A DNA stretch of 55,751 nucleotides from Microcaldota archaeon. Its GTDB lineage: Archaea > Micrarchaeota > Micrarchaeia > Anstonellales > Bilamarchaeaceae. The DNA is taken from NCBI GenBank assembly GCA_016212525.1, contig JACRGD010000007.1:79112-134862 (forward strand). The letters run 5' to 3'. The translations under genes were made by a program, and so were the position numbers. Shown one piece after another: positions 25,245 to 33,950 of the stretch. The first letter of the stretch is position 1; each line of letters begins with the position of its first letter. The notes beneath the pieces were generated by a model. It had not been told where the DNA came from. It saw only the letters and a list, made by a program, of their open reading frames with translations, and searched no databases.

Positions 25245-27629
25245 TCAATGCCTGCCTATGTTCTCAAATATATTTGTGAGCGTCTGTGCATTTGGAGCAA
25301 AGTAATAGTCACCATATGTCAATAATGCAATATTTGTAAGCTCGGTTTCATCTACAGAATCGCCAAAACCAATGGTATGGACAGTTATATTTCGATCTCG
25401 AGCATACACGGCACCAGTAACTGAATTACCGGAAGTGCTTACTCCATCAGTCAATAGAATTATAATTTTAGTTGCGTTGGGACGGGCACGCACAGAAGTC
25501 AGTTCATCTGCTGCATTTTGAATACCACATTGAATACATGTACCGCCAGAAGCAACAAGTGCATTTATTGCGGTTTTAAGTGCGTCCTGATTTAGAGAGG
25601 TCATAAGTAACAGCTGCCTATCCAAAGTTGCAGTACTACTAAACGAAGTCATGCCCAACTGAACATTATTACCTGCAATATCGACAAACAAGCTCGATGA
25701 ATCTTTGGCTGCAACTAATTTAGTGGGCTGTTGAGTAAGGGAGAAGAGCTGATTTGAAGCGGTACAGCCAGCCAAATCACGTTTTAGCCAAAGATCAACA
25801 GTGTAAGGAATAGAATAATTGGATACAGGTATGCTCACTACGATAGTACCATAACTTGTTGAAGTTCTACTACCATTGGCAACAGTAAGACCGTTAATAG
25901 TTGCATTATAGAAGACAGTACAACCAGAACTGCTGGCTTTGATTTGCGTACTAAGATTTGCAAGATTTCCGTTGGTTTGATTAACAGTTAGATTTTTAAC
26001 CCAGGACCAGCCAGTGCTGGAAGCTGAAACAACATTATTTTTGACTGCATAGGTAACAGTTTCAGCCATAGATCCGGATCGATCCAATACCAGCATAAGA
26101 TCAACATCAACAATACCCACAGTATCATTGTAAATGCCCCCTAGATTACCAATTGAATCAGTGCATTGATAGAAGAGAGTGTGAGAACCTACTCCCAGCG
26201 GAGCAGTAGTATAGGAAAAGTTTTCCGTTGGCGAATCCCAGGCACCATCATCAGGAGTAACCGGAATCCAGGAACCTGAAGAATCGATCTTGAGATTGCA
26301 GCCTGCGATATTGTTGTTTCCAGTGTAGGCCTCAGTAGCTATACCTCCCACAGTAATATTGGAAAGAGTTGTAGCGCCAGCCGGATGATAGAGCGAAATT
26401 ATTATCGGTCCTAGGGTATCCGATTCGCTGACATTGAAATAGTAATAAGCAGTAGGACCGGTATTATTTAGAGAATCTGCACACTCAACCCTAAAAGTAT
26501 GTGGACCAAGAGCAAAACCACTAGTGTAATTATATTCTGCAAGTTCAGTAACCTGATCGTAAGCACCATCTACAGGAAGCATTGTAGACCAGTTGGCAGA
26601 GTTATCGGCAGCAATTAAACAGCCACTAATAGTGTGATTACCAGTAAGAGAATCAGTAACATTTACATAGAGAGACGTGAGCTGGAGCTTAAGAACTGGA
26701 GAAGGAGTATTGTATATTCCAACAACTATAGGACCCAAAAGGTCAGGAGCCGGAAGCGTACTTCCAGGAGGAATCACCTGAACAGTAACCGGAACATCAA
26801 TAGTTTCACTAATACCGGCAGAATCTACTGCACGGAGAGTTATCTGACCAGTGTAAACCCCACTGGCAGTATCACTTGAAGCAAAATCAAGGCCAATTGA
26901 GGTTGAAGAATTTGTATTTAGAGAAAATGCAGAAGGAACTCCGAGCATAGAAACAGGAGGATTGGACCAGACAACAGTGGTCGTAACATTAATATCCCGA
27001 ATCCAGACATTCTGGACCAAAAAAGAGGTGGATGCAGAAGAGTTGCTGTTCATAACTATATATATCCGATTTTTATCAAGTTGCATCATAGCGTCGCCAA
27101 TACGAACGCGATTGCCTTCTGAAACAACCCAGACCCAATGGCCACCTGGAGAGTTAGGCAAATAACCATGGACATTGAAGTTTTCCAAGGAAGCATAATC
27201 ACTCCCTGCAACCCTCAGACGGATAGAATTATTACCAACACGAGAAGCACTGGCATCATAACTGCTGGGCAACTGGACGAAGACGTGTTTTTTTGATCCC
27301 TCGCCCTGAGCATAAACTTCTTTTGCAGCAGAGCTTAAATCATATAAACTATTTCTAGTATCAGAAACTTCTTTCTGTGAGATCACAAGAGACTGCTGAC
27401 CAGCTGAAAGAGTAATTCCGATAAGTAATATGAAAACGGCGATTGCCAGAATAACAAGGAATTCCACACTGGTTTGGCCAAAACTAAACCCGCTAGACGA
27501 AGGCCCAGAAGATCCCGAATCCGAATCAGATGTAACCGATGAGTCATTTTTTCTTTCTTGACTTGTCGAGTTTTTCGATTTTTTCAGATATATCCCCCGC
27601 AGGACTAACGTGTAAACCGTCGTTATCAA
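25245..27629 (-). CDS. large pilin carrying two Ig-like repeats and a von Willebrand A domain
   Basis: A 794-residue pilin. A class III site G51|QTSVEF with assembly helix (56-75) is preceded by an unusually long, Ser-rich leader. A beta-rich region (about 110-290) follows, then two related Ig-like repeats (about 299-400 and 407-505), each with one Cys pair (337/383, 444/489). The C-terminal vWA domain has its MIDAS start DRSGS at 516-520, but about 105 residues are inserted before the domain resumes near 635, with the late MIDAS segment 'LLTDG' at 725-729. vWA domains bind ligands through a metal ion, so this is a likely tip adhesin. The only start in frame is TTG at 27629, 86 nt inside the upstream KaiC-like gene; no ATG, GTG or TTG occurs between it and the pilin motif. 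Confidence 0.88.
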   Translation of the reverse strand: MITTVYTLVLRGIYLKKSKNSTSQERKNDSSVTSDSDSGSSGPSSSGFSFGQTSVEFLVILAIAVFILLIGITLSAGQQSLVISQKEVSDTRNSLYDLSSAAKEVYAQGEGSKKHVFVQLPSSYDASASRVGNNSIRLRVAGSDYASLENFNVHGYLPNSPGGHWVWVVSEGNRVRIGDAMMQLDKNRIYIVMNSNSSASTSFLVQNVWIRDINVTTTVVWSNPPVSMLGVPSAFSLNTNSSTSIGLDFASSDTASGVYTGQITLRAVDSAGISETIDVPVTVQVIPPGSTLPAPDLLGPIVVGIYNTPSPVLKLQLTSLYVNVTDSLTGNHTISGCLIAADNSANWSTMLPVDGAYDQVTELAEYNYTSGFALGPHTFRVECADSLNNTGPTAYYYFNVSESDTLGPIIISLYHPAGATTLSNITVGGIATEAYTGNNNIAGCNLKIDSSGSWIPVTPDDGAWDSPTENFSYTTAPLGVGSHTLFYQCTDSIGNLGGIYNDTVGIVDVDLMLVLDRSGSMAETVTYAVKNNVVSASSTGWSWVKNLTVNQTNGNLANLSTQIKASSSGCTVFYNATINGLTVANGSRTSTSYGTIVVSIPVSNYSIPYTVDLWLKRDLAGCTASNQLFSLTQQPTKLVAAKDSSSLFVDIAGNNVQLGMTSFSSTATLDRQLLLMTSLNQDALKTAINALVASGGTCIQCGIQNAADELTSVRARPNATKIIILLTDGVSTSGNSVTGAVYARDRNITVHTIGFGDSVDETELTNIALLTYGDYYFAPNAQTLTNIFENIGRH

Positions 27630-28302
27630 TCACAAGAGTATTAATTTTCTCATCGTGAGAAGTGTCTCGCATCTTGACAATTTCAATTGCACGAACAGCA
27701 TCAGTTTCGACGCGCGTATGATAAAGATTGATTATGCCATCAGTCAAAAAACCAAGATTGTTTTCTTTGTGGCGATTCATGTCAATCGAAACTTCTGCAG
27801 TTACAAGAGAAGTAGTATTCCATTTGCGGAGCATCTCAAACAAATCCAGGATGGATTCGGTTGCCTTGTACTTGCTTTGGAAGAATAGGGCGTATGCAGT
27901 GAGTGAATCTATGACAAGCCTTTTTGCACCCAGATATTCAATAGTATCACGAATAGAACCGCCGCCTTCTCCAATGACGTTTGCAACCTCATGAGGAGCA
28001 TACCGTATAACCGCGAATTTTTTTTCATCGATTAGTTTGTCTATATTCCAGCCAAAGAGCTTGGCATGCTGAAAAATTGCGGATTCAGATTCGGAAAAAC
28101 TGATGAAAATACCCGGCTCATCATGATCGACGATACCGTGATAAAGATATTGAAGACAAAAAAGGGTTTTTGTAGTTCCTGTGTCTCCCTGAACAAGGAC
28201 GACGCTATTTTTGACAAAACCACCGGCAATAAGAGAATCTAAGCCCGGAATTCCGGTTGGAACCCGAGTAAGCGGTGGAATAGTTATCGGAGTTTCATTC
28301 AT
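27544..28302 (-). CDS. KaiC-like ATPase heading the pilus operon
   Basis: A 252-residue KaiC/ArlH-type ATPase. It shows 'RVPTGIPGLDSLIAGG' (13-28), a P-loop GDTGTTKT (39-46) in which the Gly before the Lys is replaced by Thr, a Walker B strand 'RLVIDSLT', and a C-terminal strand set as in KaiC. The last ~15 residues are Lys-rich. In archaella, ArlH binds the motor ATPase/platform and controls assembly; the same logic is likely here because the gene opens the pilus operon. Whether the altered P-loop still hydrolyses ATP is open. It overlaps the vWA pilin gene by 86 nt. Confidence 0.88.
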   Translation of the reverse strand: MNETPITIPPLTRVPTGIPGLDSLIAGGFVKNSVVLVQGDTGTTKTLFCLQYLYHGIVDHDEPGIFISFSESESAIFQHAKLFGWNIDKLIDEKKFAVIRYAPHEVANVIGEGGGSIRDTIEYLGAKRLVIDSLTAYALFFQSKYKATESILDLFEMLRKWNTTSLVTAEVSIDMNRHKENNLGFLTDGIINLYHTRVETDAVRAIEIVKMRDTSHDEKINTLVIDNDGLHVSPAGDISEKIEKLDKSRKKK

Positions 28303-28379
28303 TTTATCGCCGGGAGATCTAGAGTGATTTAGAAAGATACATTAATATTACTGATGGATGGTGAATCGTGGTTTTCAAG

Positions 28380-29561
28380 TCATTCCTTTTTGCGAACCTT
28401 CGAAACGCTGGTATTAAGCAAAAACGCCAGCTGTTCATCATCAAATTCGAAATAAAGGGCAAGCTTATCAGAATCTTTTTTTGCCAGCTCGCATAGAAGG
28501 GGAAGATACAAAAGAGACGCCCGCCAGCTTGCATGGACCTTCTTTCCGATCTTCTGGCCAATGCCCTTTCGCGTGGCCCTAAGGGAAACGGTTCGGGACA
28601 TATTCTTTAGATAAACGGGGAAATTATATTTAGTGAATTTACGATATGGAACTGCCTTTGAAAGACAGACGCCTGCAGTAGAAAGATCGATCGAGTATTT
28701 GAGATATTGCCAGTAACTCTTACGAATACGACCATCAAACCGATCTGCAAGAGATAGATAATCATAGGCAGTTGCGATCTCAAGGGGCTTTTCATACTCA
28801 GCTGCAATATTCTCATCGATCCATAGTTTTAGGATCTCATAATCGAAATCACCCTTTAGAGCTTCTTTTATGTCAGAGTATTTTTCGGATTTGAAAATCC
28901 TGCGCACCAAATCGAAGAGATCCTTGTCCCGGTCGCGCGAGGTTGTTTTTCCTGCAGAAAGATCGTTTATTGCAGATCGGACATCACCATTTGAATTTTC
29001 TGAGATTTGATTAATTAGTTCTGGAGGAACCGCAATCTGCTCGCTTTTTGCAATATCACCAAGAATCCTGCGGATCGTTGGCTTTGAAATTCGCTTGAAT
29101 TCGATCGTTTCGCAATCAGTACGAATGCCAGAGAGTTTTTTATCCCAGATATCAGTTGCAGTAAGCAGAATCGGGCATGGACACTCCTTAAGAAATGCAG
29201 ATATGGCACTCGAACCACCGCTGTCTGAGCGGCCTGCGAAAATATCAACATCATCTATAAGCACCAGGCGCATGTTGCCAAAAAGTGTACCTCCAAGTGA
29301 TGCAGGGCCGGTTATTCGCTCGACCTTTTCGCGATTGCGCAACTCGCTGGCATTTAGTTCGAGCAACTGCAAATCATATTCATTTGCAAGAGCAGCAGCA
29401 ACGCAGGTTTTTCCAACCCCGCTTGGACCGTAGATGAGAAGTGGTCGCCGCTGCTTGCCGTTTTTCCATTGTAGTATCCACTGGCGTATAAATTCTATAT
29501 TCTCAGGGCTACCAAGAACTTCGTCTAATTTTTTTGGAGAATATTTTTGAGTAAGAAGCAT
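28380..29561 (-). CDS. rfcL: replication factor C large subunit
   Basis: A 393-residue clamp-loader ATPase. It has an N-terminal 'TQKYSPKKLDEVLG', Walker A GPSGVGKT (45-52), Walker B 'LIDDVD' (101-106), sensor 1 in 'ILLTATD' and sensor 2 near 'GDVRSAINDL', with the RFC box order of the large subunit. It opens PCNA to load it on primed DNA together with the small subunit, which is not in this window. It is shorter than many archaeal RFC-L (about 480-500) and ends without the usual Lys-rich tail and PCNA-binding box. Divergent spacing of 77 nt separates it from the KaiC-like gene. Confidence 0.93.
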   Translation of the reverse strand: MLLTQKYSPKKLDEVLGSPENIEFIRQWILQWKNGKQRRPLLIYGPSGVGKTCVAAALANEYDLQLLELNASELRNREKVERITGPASLGGTLFGNMRLVLIDDVDIFAGRSDSGGSSAISAFLKECPCPILLTATDIWDKKLSGIRTDCETIEFKRISKPTIRRILGDIAKSEQIAVPPELINQISENSNGDVRSAINDLSAGKTTSRDRDKDLFDLVRRIFKSEKYSDIKEALKGDFDYEILKLWIDENIAAEYEKPLEIATAYDYLSLADRFDGRIRKSYWQYLKYSIDLSTAGVCLSKAVPYRKFTKYNFPVYLKNMSRTVSLRATRKGIGQKIGKKVHASWRASLLYLPLLCELAKKDSDKLALYFEFDDEQLAFLLNTSVSKVRKKE

Positions 29562-29601
29562 TAGCAGTTAATCGCCATAAGAAAATATATGCGTTTGTGC
29601 G

Positions 29602-30288
29602 TCAAAACTGAACGATCTTTAGCAAATCCTCGAATTTCTCAATTTCAAAATCAGGAGATATAGAATCGTGTTTTGCTTTGCGATTCGATCCGTATTTGGC
29701 CCAACACGTTACCATGCCTGAATTCTTAGCCCCTAAAATATCCCGCTCCAGATTATCTCCGACAAAAAGGACAGAAGATGGAAGGCATTCGAGCTTTGAA
29801 AGTGCCAGAGTAAAGGGAGAGGGATGAGGCTTTTTGTTTAGTGTATCGTCGTGAGTGATGACAAAATCAAATTCACGCTCAAGGCCGCTTAGAATCAGGC
29901 GTTGCCAGGCTTTATTGCGAGGCGCATCGGTAACAATGCCCAGAGAGTAGCGAGTATGAAGCCGGATAAGAGTAGAGCGTACGGAGGTGTAGGGCCGCAG
30001 GATCTCAAACTTCTTTTTCAGATATGCCAAAATTGCGGCCTGCTGTATCCGCTCGGAAGCGTTTGCATCAAGACCAAAAGGAACAATGACATCGTGAAAG
30101 GTCTTCTGATATTCGATTCCTTTTTCCTCATAAACAGAAAAGATTTTACCATAAGCCGCAAGCTCGGTGCAGGGCAAACCATTTCTTACCATTTCCTTGG
30201 CCGCAGCCTTGGCCGTTTCAATCTTAAAGGACAGAAAATCCAATAGAGTATTGTCCAGATCAAAAAGCAGGGCTTTGAAACTCGACAT
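29602..30288 (-). CDS. HAD-superfamily hydrolase
   Basis: A 228-residue HAD phosphatase. Motif I is 'LLFDLDNTLLD' (8-18), motif II the Thr/Asp in 'GIVTDAPR', motif III the Lys in the 'LNKKPHPS' loop, motif IV 'FVGDNLERDILGAKNSGM'. A helical cap (about 18-85) places it with the phosphoglycolate-phosphatase/haloacid dehalogenase-like group (subclass I cap). It acts on a small phosphorylated metabolite in the cytoplasm; the substrate cannot be told. It is 40 nt downstream of the end of nothing in the same operon: rfcL lies next on the same strand after a 40-nt gap. Confidence 0.9.
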   Translation of the reverse strand: MSSFKALLFDLDNTLLDFLSFKIETAKAAAKEMVRNGLPCTELAAYGKIFSVYEEKGIEYQKTFHDVIVPFGLDANASERIQQAAILAYLKKKFEILRPYTSVRSTLIRLHTRYSLGIVTDAPRNKAWQRLILSGLEREFDFVITHDDTLNKKPHPSPFTLALSKLECLPSSVLFVGDNLERDILGAKNSGMVTCWAKYGSNRKAKHDSISPDFEIEKFEDLLKIVQF

Positions 30289-30371
30289 ATAATGATAAAT
30301 ATAGTAATTAGAATAAAAATATAGAGAGCAAAGAAAAGCTAAAGAGAAGATGTCAAACGAGATTGAGAGAA

Positions 30372-30665
30372 ATGGAAGCCACGGAATTTGAAAAGAAATT
30401 ACGGGAATTTATGGATCGGGAACTGCAGGGAATGCAATATCAGGCGGTAGTTGTCTACACGGATGGGCATAAAACCAGCAAGGGCGAAATGAAGATCGTA
30501 AATCAGACGGTCGGTTTTGATACGAACAAGGTTTCATTTGCAACTGCGCATGCAATATTTCGCTCGCTCGAGTTGACAGTAGCTACGATGATGAAAGGAA
30601 TATACGGCAGTCAGATAAAAAATGACGATTCAAAACTTGCCGAATATGACTCGATGCATCTTTAG
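30372..30665 (+). CDS. small hypothetical protein
   Basis: A 97-residue soluble protein from the ATG at 30372 (TTG at 30363 would add three residues). It has a charged helical start, a short strand pair ('QAVVVYTDG'), then a second helix. No Cys cluster or known motif. It is 9 nt ahead of the CDP-alcohol phosphotransferase gene, so the two are probably co-transcribed. Function unknown. Confidence 0.65.
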   Translation: MEATEFEKKLREFMDRELQGMQYQAVVVYTDGHKTSKGEMKIVNQTVGFDTNKVSFATAHAIFRSLELTVATMMKGIYGSQIKNDDSKLAEYDSMHL

Positions 30666-30674
30666 GGATCGCGA

Positions 30675-31295
30675 ATGTTAAAACAAAACGAAGGACTAAG
30701 AAAGGTCCAAACGCAGATCGGCTCAATGTTTGCTATACTTCCAATTTCCGCAAACCAATGGACGATAATTTCACTCATATGCGCAATTGTTGCAGGAATT
30801 GAGATCACAACGGGAAATTTGATTGTAGGTCTTGTGCTTTTCGCATTTGGCGGATTCTTAGATATGATCGACGGAGCGGTCGCCAGATATAGGAACCAAT
30901 CAAGCAAATTCGGAGGATTTTTAGATGGAGTCGTGGATCGGATAGTCGAGTCGATTTTTCTAATTTCATTCATGTTCTATCCGCTGCCAAGCGAGGTTTT
31001 ATTTGACAGTAAAATCTGGATTGCACTCACGCTAATATTGGGAACATACATGCCCTCATTCATACGGGCATATGCGGATCACAATGAAGTCATGAGCAAA
31101 GAAAAAGCCAAAAAAATGGGCGGAATTTGCGAGCGCTCGGAGCGAATTGTGATATTTGTCGCATCAACGCTAGCAGGAATTTATCTGAACAACATGACCT
31201 ATTTTGTATATGGCCTCGTGACAGTATGCACACTCTCGAGCCTAACAATTGCGCAGAGGATAATGGAAGTAAAAAAAGAATCAGAAACAAAATAG
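30675..31295 (+). CDS. CDP-alcohol phosphatidyltransferase
   Basis: A 206-residue integral membrane enzyme with about six helices and the family catalytic motif D-G-x2-A-R-x8-G-x3-D-x3-D, seen as 'DGAVARYRNQSSKFGGFLDG' followed by VVD, at about residues 65-87. These enzymes join a CDP-linked lipid to a polar alcohol (inositol phosphate, glycerol phosphate or serine) in archaeal phospholipid synthesis. Which alcohol is used is not clear. The nearby IMPase-family phosphatase (9.5 kb) would fit an inositol-lipid route, but this is only suggestive. Confidence 0.92.
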   Translation: MLKQNEGLRKVQTQIGSMFAILPISANQWTIISLICAIVAGIEITTGNLIVGLVLFAFGGFLDMIDGAVARYRNQSSKFGGFLDGVVDRIVESIFLISFMFYPLPSEVLFDSKIWIALTLILGTYMPSFIRAYADHNEVMSKEKAKKMGGICERSERIVIFVASTLAGIYLNNMTYFVYGLVTVCTLSSLTIAQRIMEVKKESETK

Positions 31296-31298
31296 AAA

Positions 31299-31892
31299 TT
31301 AGTTAGACGAATTTGTTACAATCGTACGATTAGTATAATTGCTATCGTTATTGACGATACGATAGTTGAGATCGCTTGAGTTGGGATTTGTTGCAGTGAT
31401 AACGATCGCAGCAGACCCATCCTGATTCGGAAGAGAAGACGCAGTCGAGGGCACTGGAGAAGGAGCAGAATAGGACGACTCCAAAGACCCAGATGCCAAA
31501 GGAGCTGAAGATTTATCAGTAACCATAGAATTGGATAATGAAGCAGAGGGCATCAAAGTAGGAAGAAGGAAGAAAACTGCCAAGAACAATGCAAGAAGAG
31601 ACATACCAAGAAGAACCATGACTCGAAGCTCACGCGGTTCAAGAACATCTTTTGCCTTTTTTGTAAGTTGATAATATTTCCATTTGTGTCCGTCGTCTAT
31701 TTTTGTTACAAATTCAGCAGATTCAAGAGTCTCTAGTTGTTCTTTGATCGAAGAAATCGAAAGCGAAAGTTCTTCTGAGATTTCAGTGAGTGTTTTCCTT
31801 CGTGAAAGTAGAGTTTTGAGAATTTTAACTCGAGTTTCGCCAGCAAGAGCTTCGAAGCTCTTTCGGTCCAACGTTATCCGCTCTTCTGACAT
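31299..31892 (-). CDS. membrane-anchored winged-helix regulator
   Basis: A 197-residue protein. Residues about 8-85 form an ArsR-like winged helix ('FEALAGETRVKILKTLLSRR' start, recognition helix around 'SISSIKEQLETL'). A single membrane helix (about 93-113) follows, then an ~85-residue extracytoplasmic Ser/Pro/Asn-rich segment with glycosylation sequons. DNA-binding domain inside and a loose tail outside suggest a one-component surface sensor or a tethered regulator. It is divergent from tfb with 217 nt between them. Confidence 0.82.
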   Translation of the reverse strand: MSEERITLDRKSFEALAGETRVKILKTLLSRRKTLTEISEELSLSISSIKEQLETLESAEFVTKIDDGHKWKYYQLTKKAKDVLEPRELRVMVLLGMSLLALFLAVFFLLPTLMPSASLSNSMVTDKSSAPLASGSLESSYSAPSPVPSTASSLPNQDGSAAIVITATNPNSSDLNYRIVNNDSNYTNRTIVTNSSN

Positions 31893-32096
31893 ACAAAGAT
31901 CATAAAGCAGAAAGTTTTAAAAGAGATTAAAATGTTTCGGAGAAAACCCAAGAAAGACAGAACAAAATAGGAAAAAGCGGGAAAAAGTGGTTTATCGACG
32001 GAGATATGTTACGAAGTAACCCTTAAAAAAGGCAAACATACTTAAATGCATATGCTCATTAATTTAACGCAAGCTTTTAAAAGGTTATTATAAATC

Positions 32097-32103
32097 GGGA
32101 GGT
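32097..32103 (+). promoter_or_regulatory. Shine-Dalgarno of tfb
   Basis: GGGAGGT lies 6 nt before the tfb ATG. Upstream TATA candidates are TTAATTTAA at 32059-32067 and CTTTTAAAAG at 32074-32083; only the first leaves room for a leader containing this site. Confidence 0.6.
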
Positions 32104-32109
32104 TAGTTA

Positions 32110-33024
32110 ATGGGATCTACAGCAACAAAATGTCCTGAGTGTAAGAGCGAAAGGATAATTAGAGACTATGAAAAGGGAGAATTATTGTGCGGAAGCTGCG
32201 GTTTAATAATCGCAGAGAACATACAGGATTTGGGTCCTGAATGGCGTGCGTTTGATGCAGAGCAGAAAGAAAAGAAAGCACGTGGCGGAGCACCGATCAA
32301 GTACATGAAACCCAATAAGGGACTTGTAACCGAGATCGATCAATATAACAAAGATATTCGAGGCGGAAAAATCTCGCCAAAGAAACAGGCTCAGCTATAT
32401 CGTATGAGAAAATGGCACAAGAGAATTTCGATTGCCACTTCGATGGAGCGAAACCTGGTCATTGCACTTGCAGAACTCGACCGAGTCGCATCTTCATTGG
32501 GACTTCCAGAAAACATAAAGGAAAGTGCCGCACTATTATATAGAAAGGCAGTCAAGGAAGAACTAATTAGAGGAAGACTAATCGAAAGTGTCGTTGCCGC
32601 AGTAGTCTATGGAATCTGCAGAATGCAGGGAATTCCAAGAACTCTTGATGAAATATCACGAGCTTCGGGAATAGAGAAGAAAGAAATCGGACGAGCATAT
32701 CGATTCCTTAAGACCGAATTGAAAGTCGATGTTCCACTTACAGATCCGGCTCAGTATGTACCTAAATTCGCAACAGCACTAAAGCTGGGCGGAGAAGTTC
32801 AGGAAGAAGCAGTCAAACTGATCAAGAAAGCACTCAAGAAAGGTTTGATTTCCGGACGCGGTCCAACTGGAGTTGCTGCAGCAGCAGTCTACATCGCATC
32901 TGCAATGCACGGCGAAAAGAAAACACAGAAAGAGGTCGCTGATGTCGCAGGTGTAACTGAAGTTACTATCAGAAACAGATACCGCGAACTCAAGAAAGAA
33001 CTGGGACTGAAAGTCAACCTCTAG
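32110..33024 (+). CDS. tfb: transcription initiation factor B
   Basis: A 304-residue TFB. The N-terminal zinc ribbon has CPEC (9-12) and CGSC about 19 residues later; the B-reader/linker follows with 'LGPEWRAFD'. Two cyclin folds occupy about 110-205 and 205-300, ending in a C-terminal recognition helix ('VTEVTIRNRYRELKKELGLK') that contacts the BRE beside the TATA box. It recruits RNA polymerase to TBP-bound promoters. Length and motifs are standard. This is the strongest single marker of archaeal origin here. Confidence 0.98.
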   Translation: MGSTATKCPECKSERIIRDYEKGELLCGSCGLIIAENIQDLGPEWRAFDAEQKEKKARGGAPIKYMKPNKGLVTEIDQYNKDIRGGKISPKKQAQLYRMRKWHKRISIATSMERNLVIALAELDRVASSLGLPENIKESAALLYRKAVKEELIRGRLIESVVAAVVYGICRMQGIPRTLDEISRASGIEKKEIGRAYRFLKTELKVDVPLTDPAQYVPKFATALKLGGEVQEEAVKLIKKALKKGLISGRGPTGVAAAAVYIASAMHGEKKTQKEVADVAGVTEVTIRNRYRELKKELGLKVNL

Positions 33025-33036
33025 GTTAATTTTTAC

Positions 33037-33052
33037 TTATTTTCTAATTTTT
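33037..33052 (+). terminator. T-rich probable terminator after tfb
   Basis: A pyrimidine-rich run (16 nt core TTATTTTCTAATTTTT) starts 13 nt after the tfb stop. The identical 16-mer follows the 33133 gene at 33751-33766. T-tracts of this kind end transcription in archaea. Confidence 0.5.
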
Positions 33053-33132
33053 TATTTCTACTATTCTAACAGTCACCATCCAAATTCAAAACTCTTTTAA
33101 TCACTTGCTGCCATCCTTTCTTTTTGATTTCT

Positions 33133-33735
33133 ATGAGCACAGAAACAACTAGTTCTGGACGAAGAGTGATTTTAGTTGGCAAAGCAGGAAGCAGAGAACG
33201 AGAACAATTTACATTACCTCCACCAAACGGAGATCGAAGCCTACGAGCAGTATTGAACGAGGTACTTTCAGTAGAGGGAAGAATGGGATTTTGGACTCCG
33301 ATAGGAAGAAAAGATGACGTGAAAGTAGAGCGAGATGGAACAATTGCCAGGATAACTGCAATCCTTAGAGGAGCACCAAAATTAGTAGTACATCTTGAAG
33401 TGCCATTAGTAGGAGATACTGCAACAAAACTTGTGAGGATTAGAGGCCCAAAGGGAGAAGGCATAGTAGCAATGCCAGCAGGAACCTACGACATAGTTTT
33501 TGACCGCAGAAAAAAGAGCCTGAAGGAAGAAGTGGGTCTTGACAGAACAGGTGGCTGCGAATTACACGATGATTCTAACGGACTAACATTACGAGGAAGA
33601 GCAGGAGCATACAGATACAGCCCAGGAAAATCAGTTCTTACACAGAGACTTATGGAAATATTAGGACCATTAGGCATGGAAGTTACATCAGTAATGGAAC
33701 ATGGAGAAGCTCAGCTTCCAAGCATCGATAACTGA
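33133..33735 (+). CDS. hypothetical protein, beta-rich
   Basis: A 200-residue soluble protein from the ATG at 33133 (TTG at 33124 would add three residues). It is rich in Gly, Arg, Val and Glu with many short strands; no signal peptide, membrane segment or recognised motif. Its composition is close to the 4947 gene, and both have a TTTAA-type box upstream (here about 33095-33101, 32 nt before the ATG). I cannot assign a family. Confidence 0.6.
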   Translation: MSTETTSSGRRVILVGKAGSREREQFTLPPPNGDRSLRAVLNEVLSVEGRMGFWTPIGRKDDVKVERDGTIARITAILRGAPKLVVHLEVPLVGDTATKLVRIRGPKGEGIVAMPAGTYDIVFDRRKKSLKEEVGLDRTGGCELHDDSNGLTLRGRAGAYRYSPGKSVLTQRLMEILGPLGMEVTSVMEHGEAQLPSIDN

Positions 33736-33750
33736 GATAATCCAGTTTAT

Positions 33751-33766
33751 TTATTTTCTAATTTTT
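33751..33766 (+). terminator. T-rich probable terminator
   Basis: A 16-nt T-rich core identical to the one after tfb, 16 nt beyond the stop of the 33133 gene, followed by more pyrimidines. Confidence 0.5.
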
Positions 33767-33924
33767 CTTATTTGTCCTGGGGACTTTTAATGAAATTTTG
33801 GTCCTAAGAACATCCTAAGACAAAATTTTTATCAGAAAGTAATTGTATTCTTCATCGGAAACAGCAGAGCCGTTCCTTAGTCTGTCGAACTTTCATCATT
33901 TAATAAGATAATAAAGGTTTTCGG

Positions 33925-33932
33925 TATAAATA
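33925..33932 (+). promoter_or_regulatory. TATA box for the HD-domain gene
   Basis: TATAAATA lies 19 nt before the ATG at 33951. Standard spacing would put the transcript start at or within a few nt of the ATG, so the mRNA is probably leaderless. Confidence 0.5.
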
Positions 33933-33950
33933 GCTTTACTTGGGTAGCAA

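Noticed and set aside
19344-28302. An archaellum operon
   Set aside because: Class III pilins, ATPase and platform genes are present, but no ArlF, ArlG, ArlC/D/E or archaellin set; two short platform genes and a vWA pilin fit an adhesion-type pilus.
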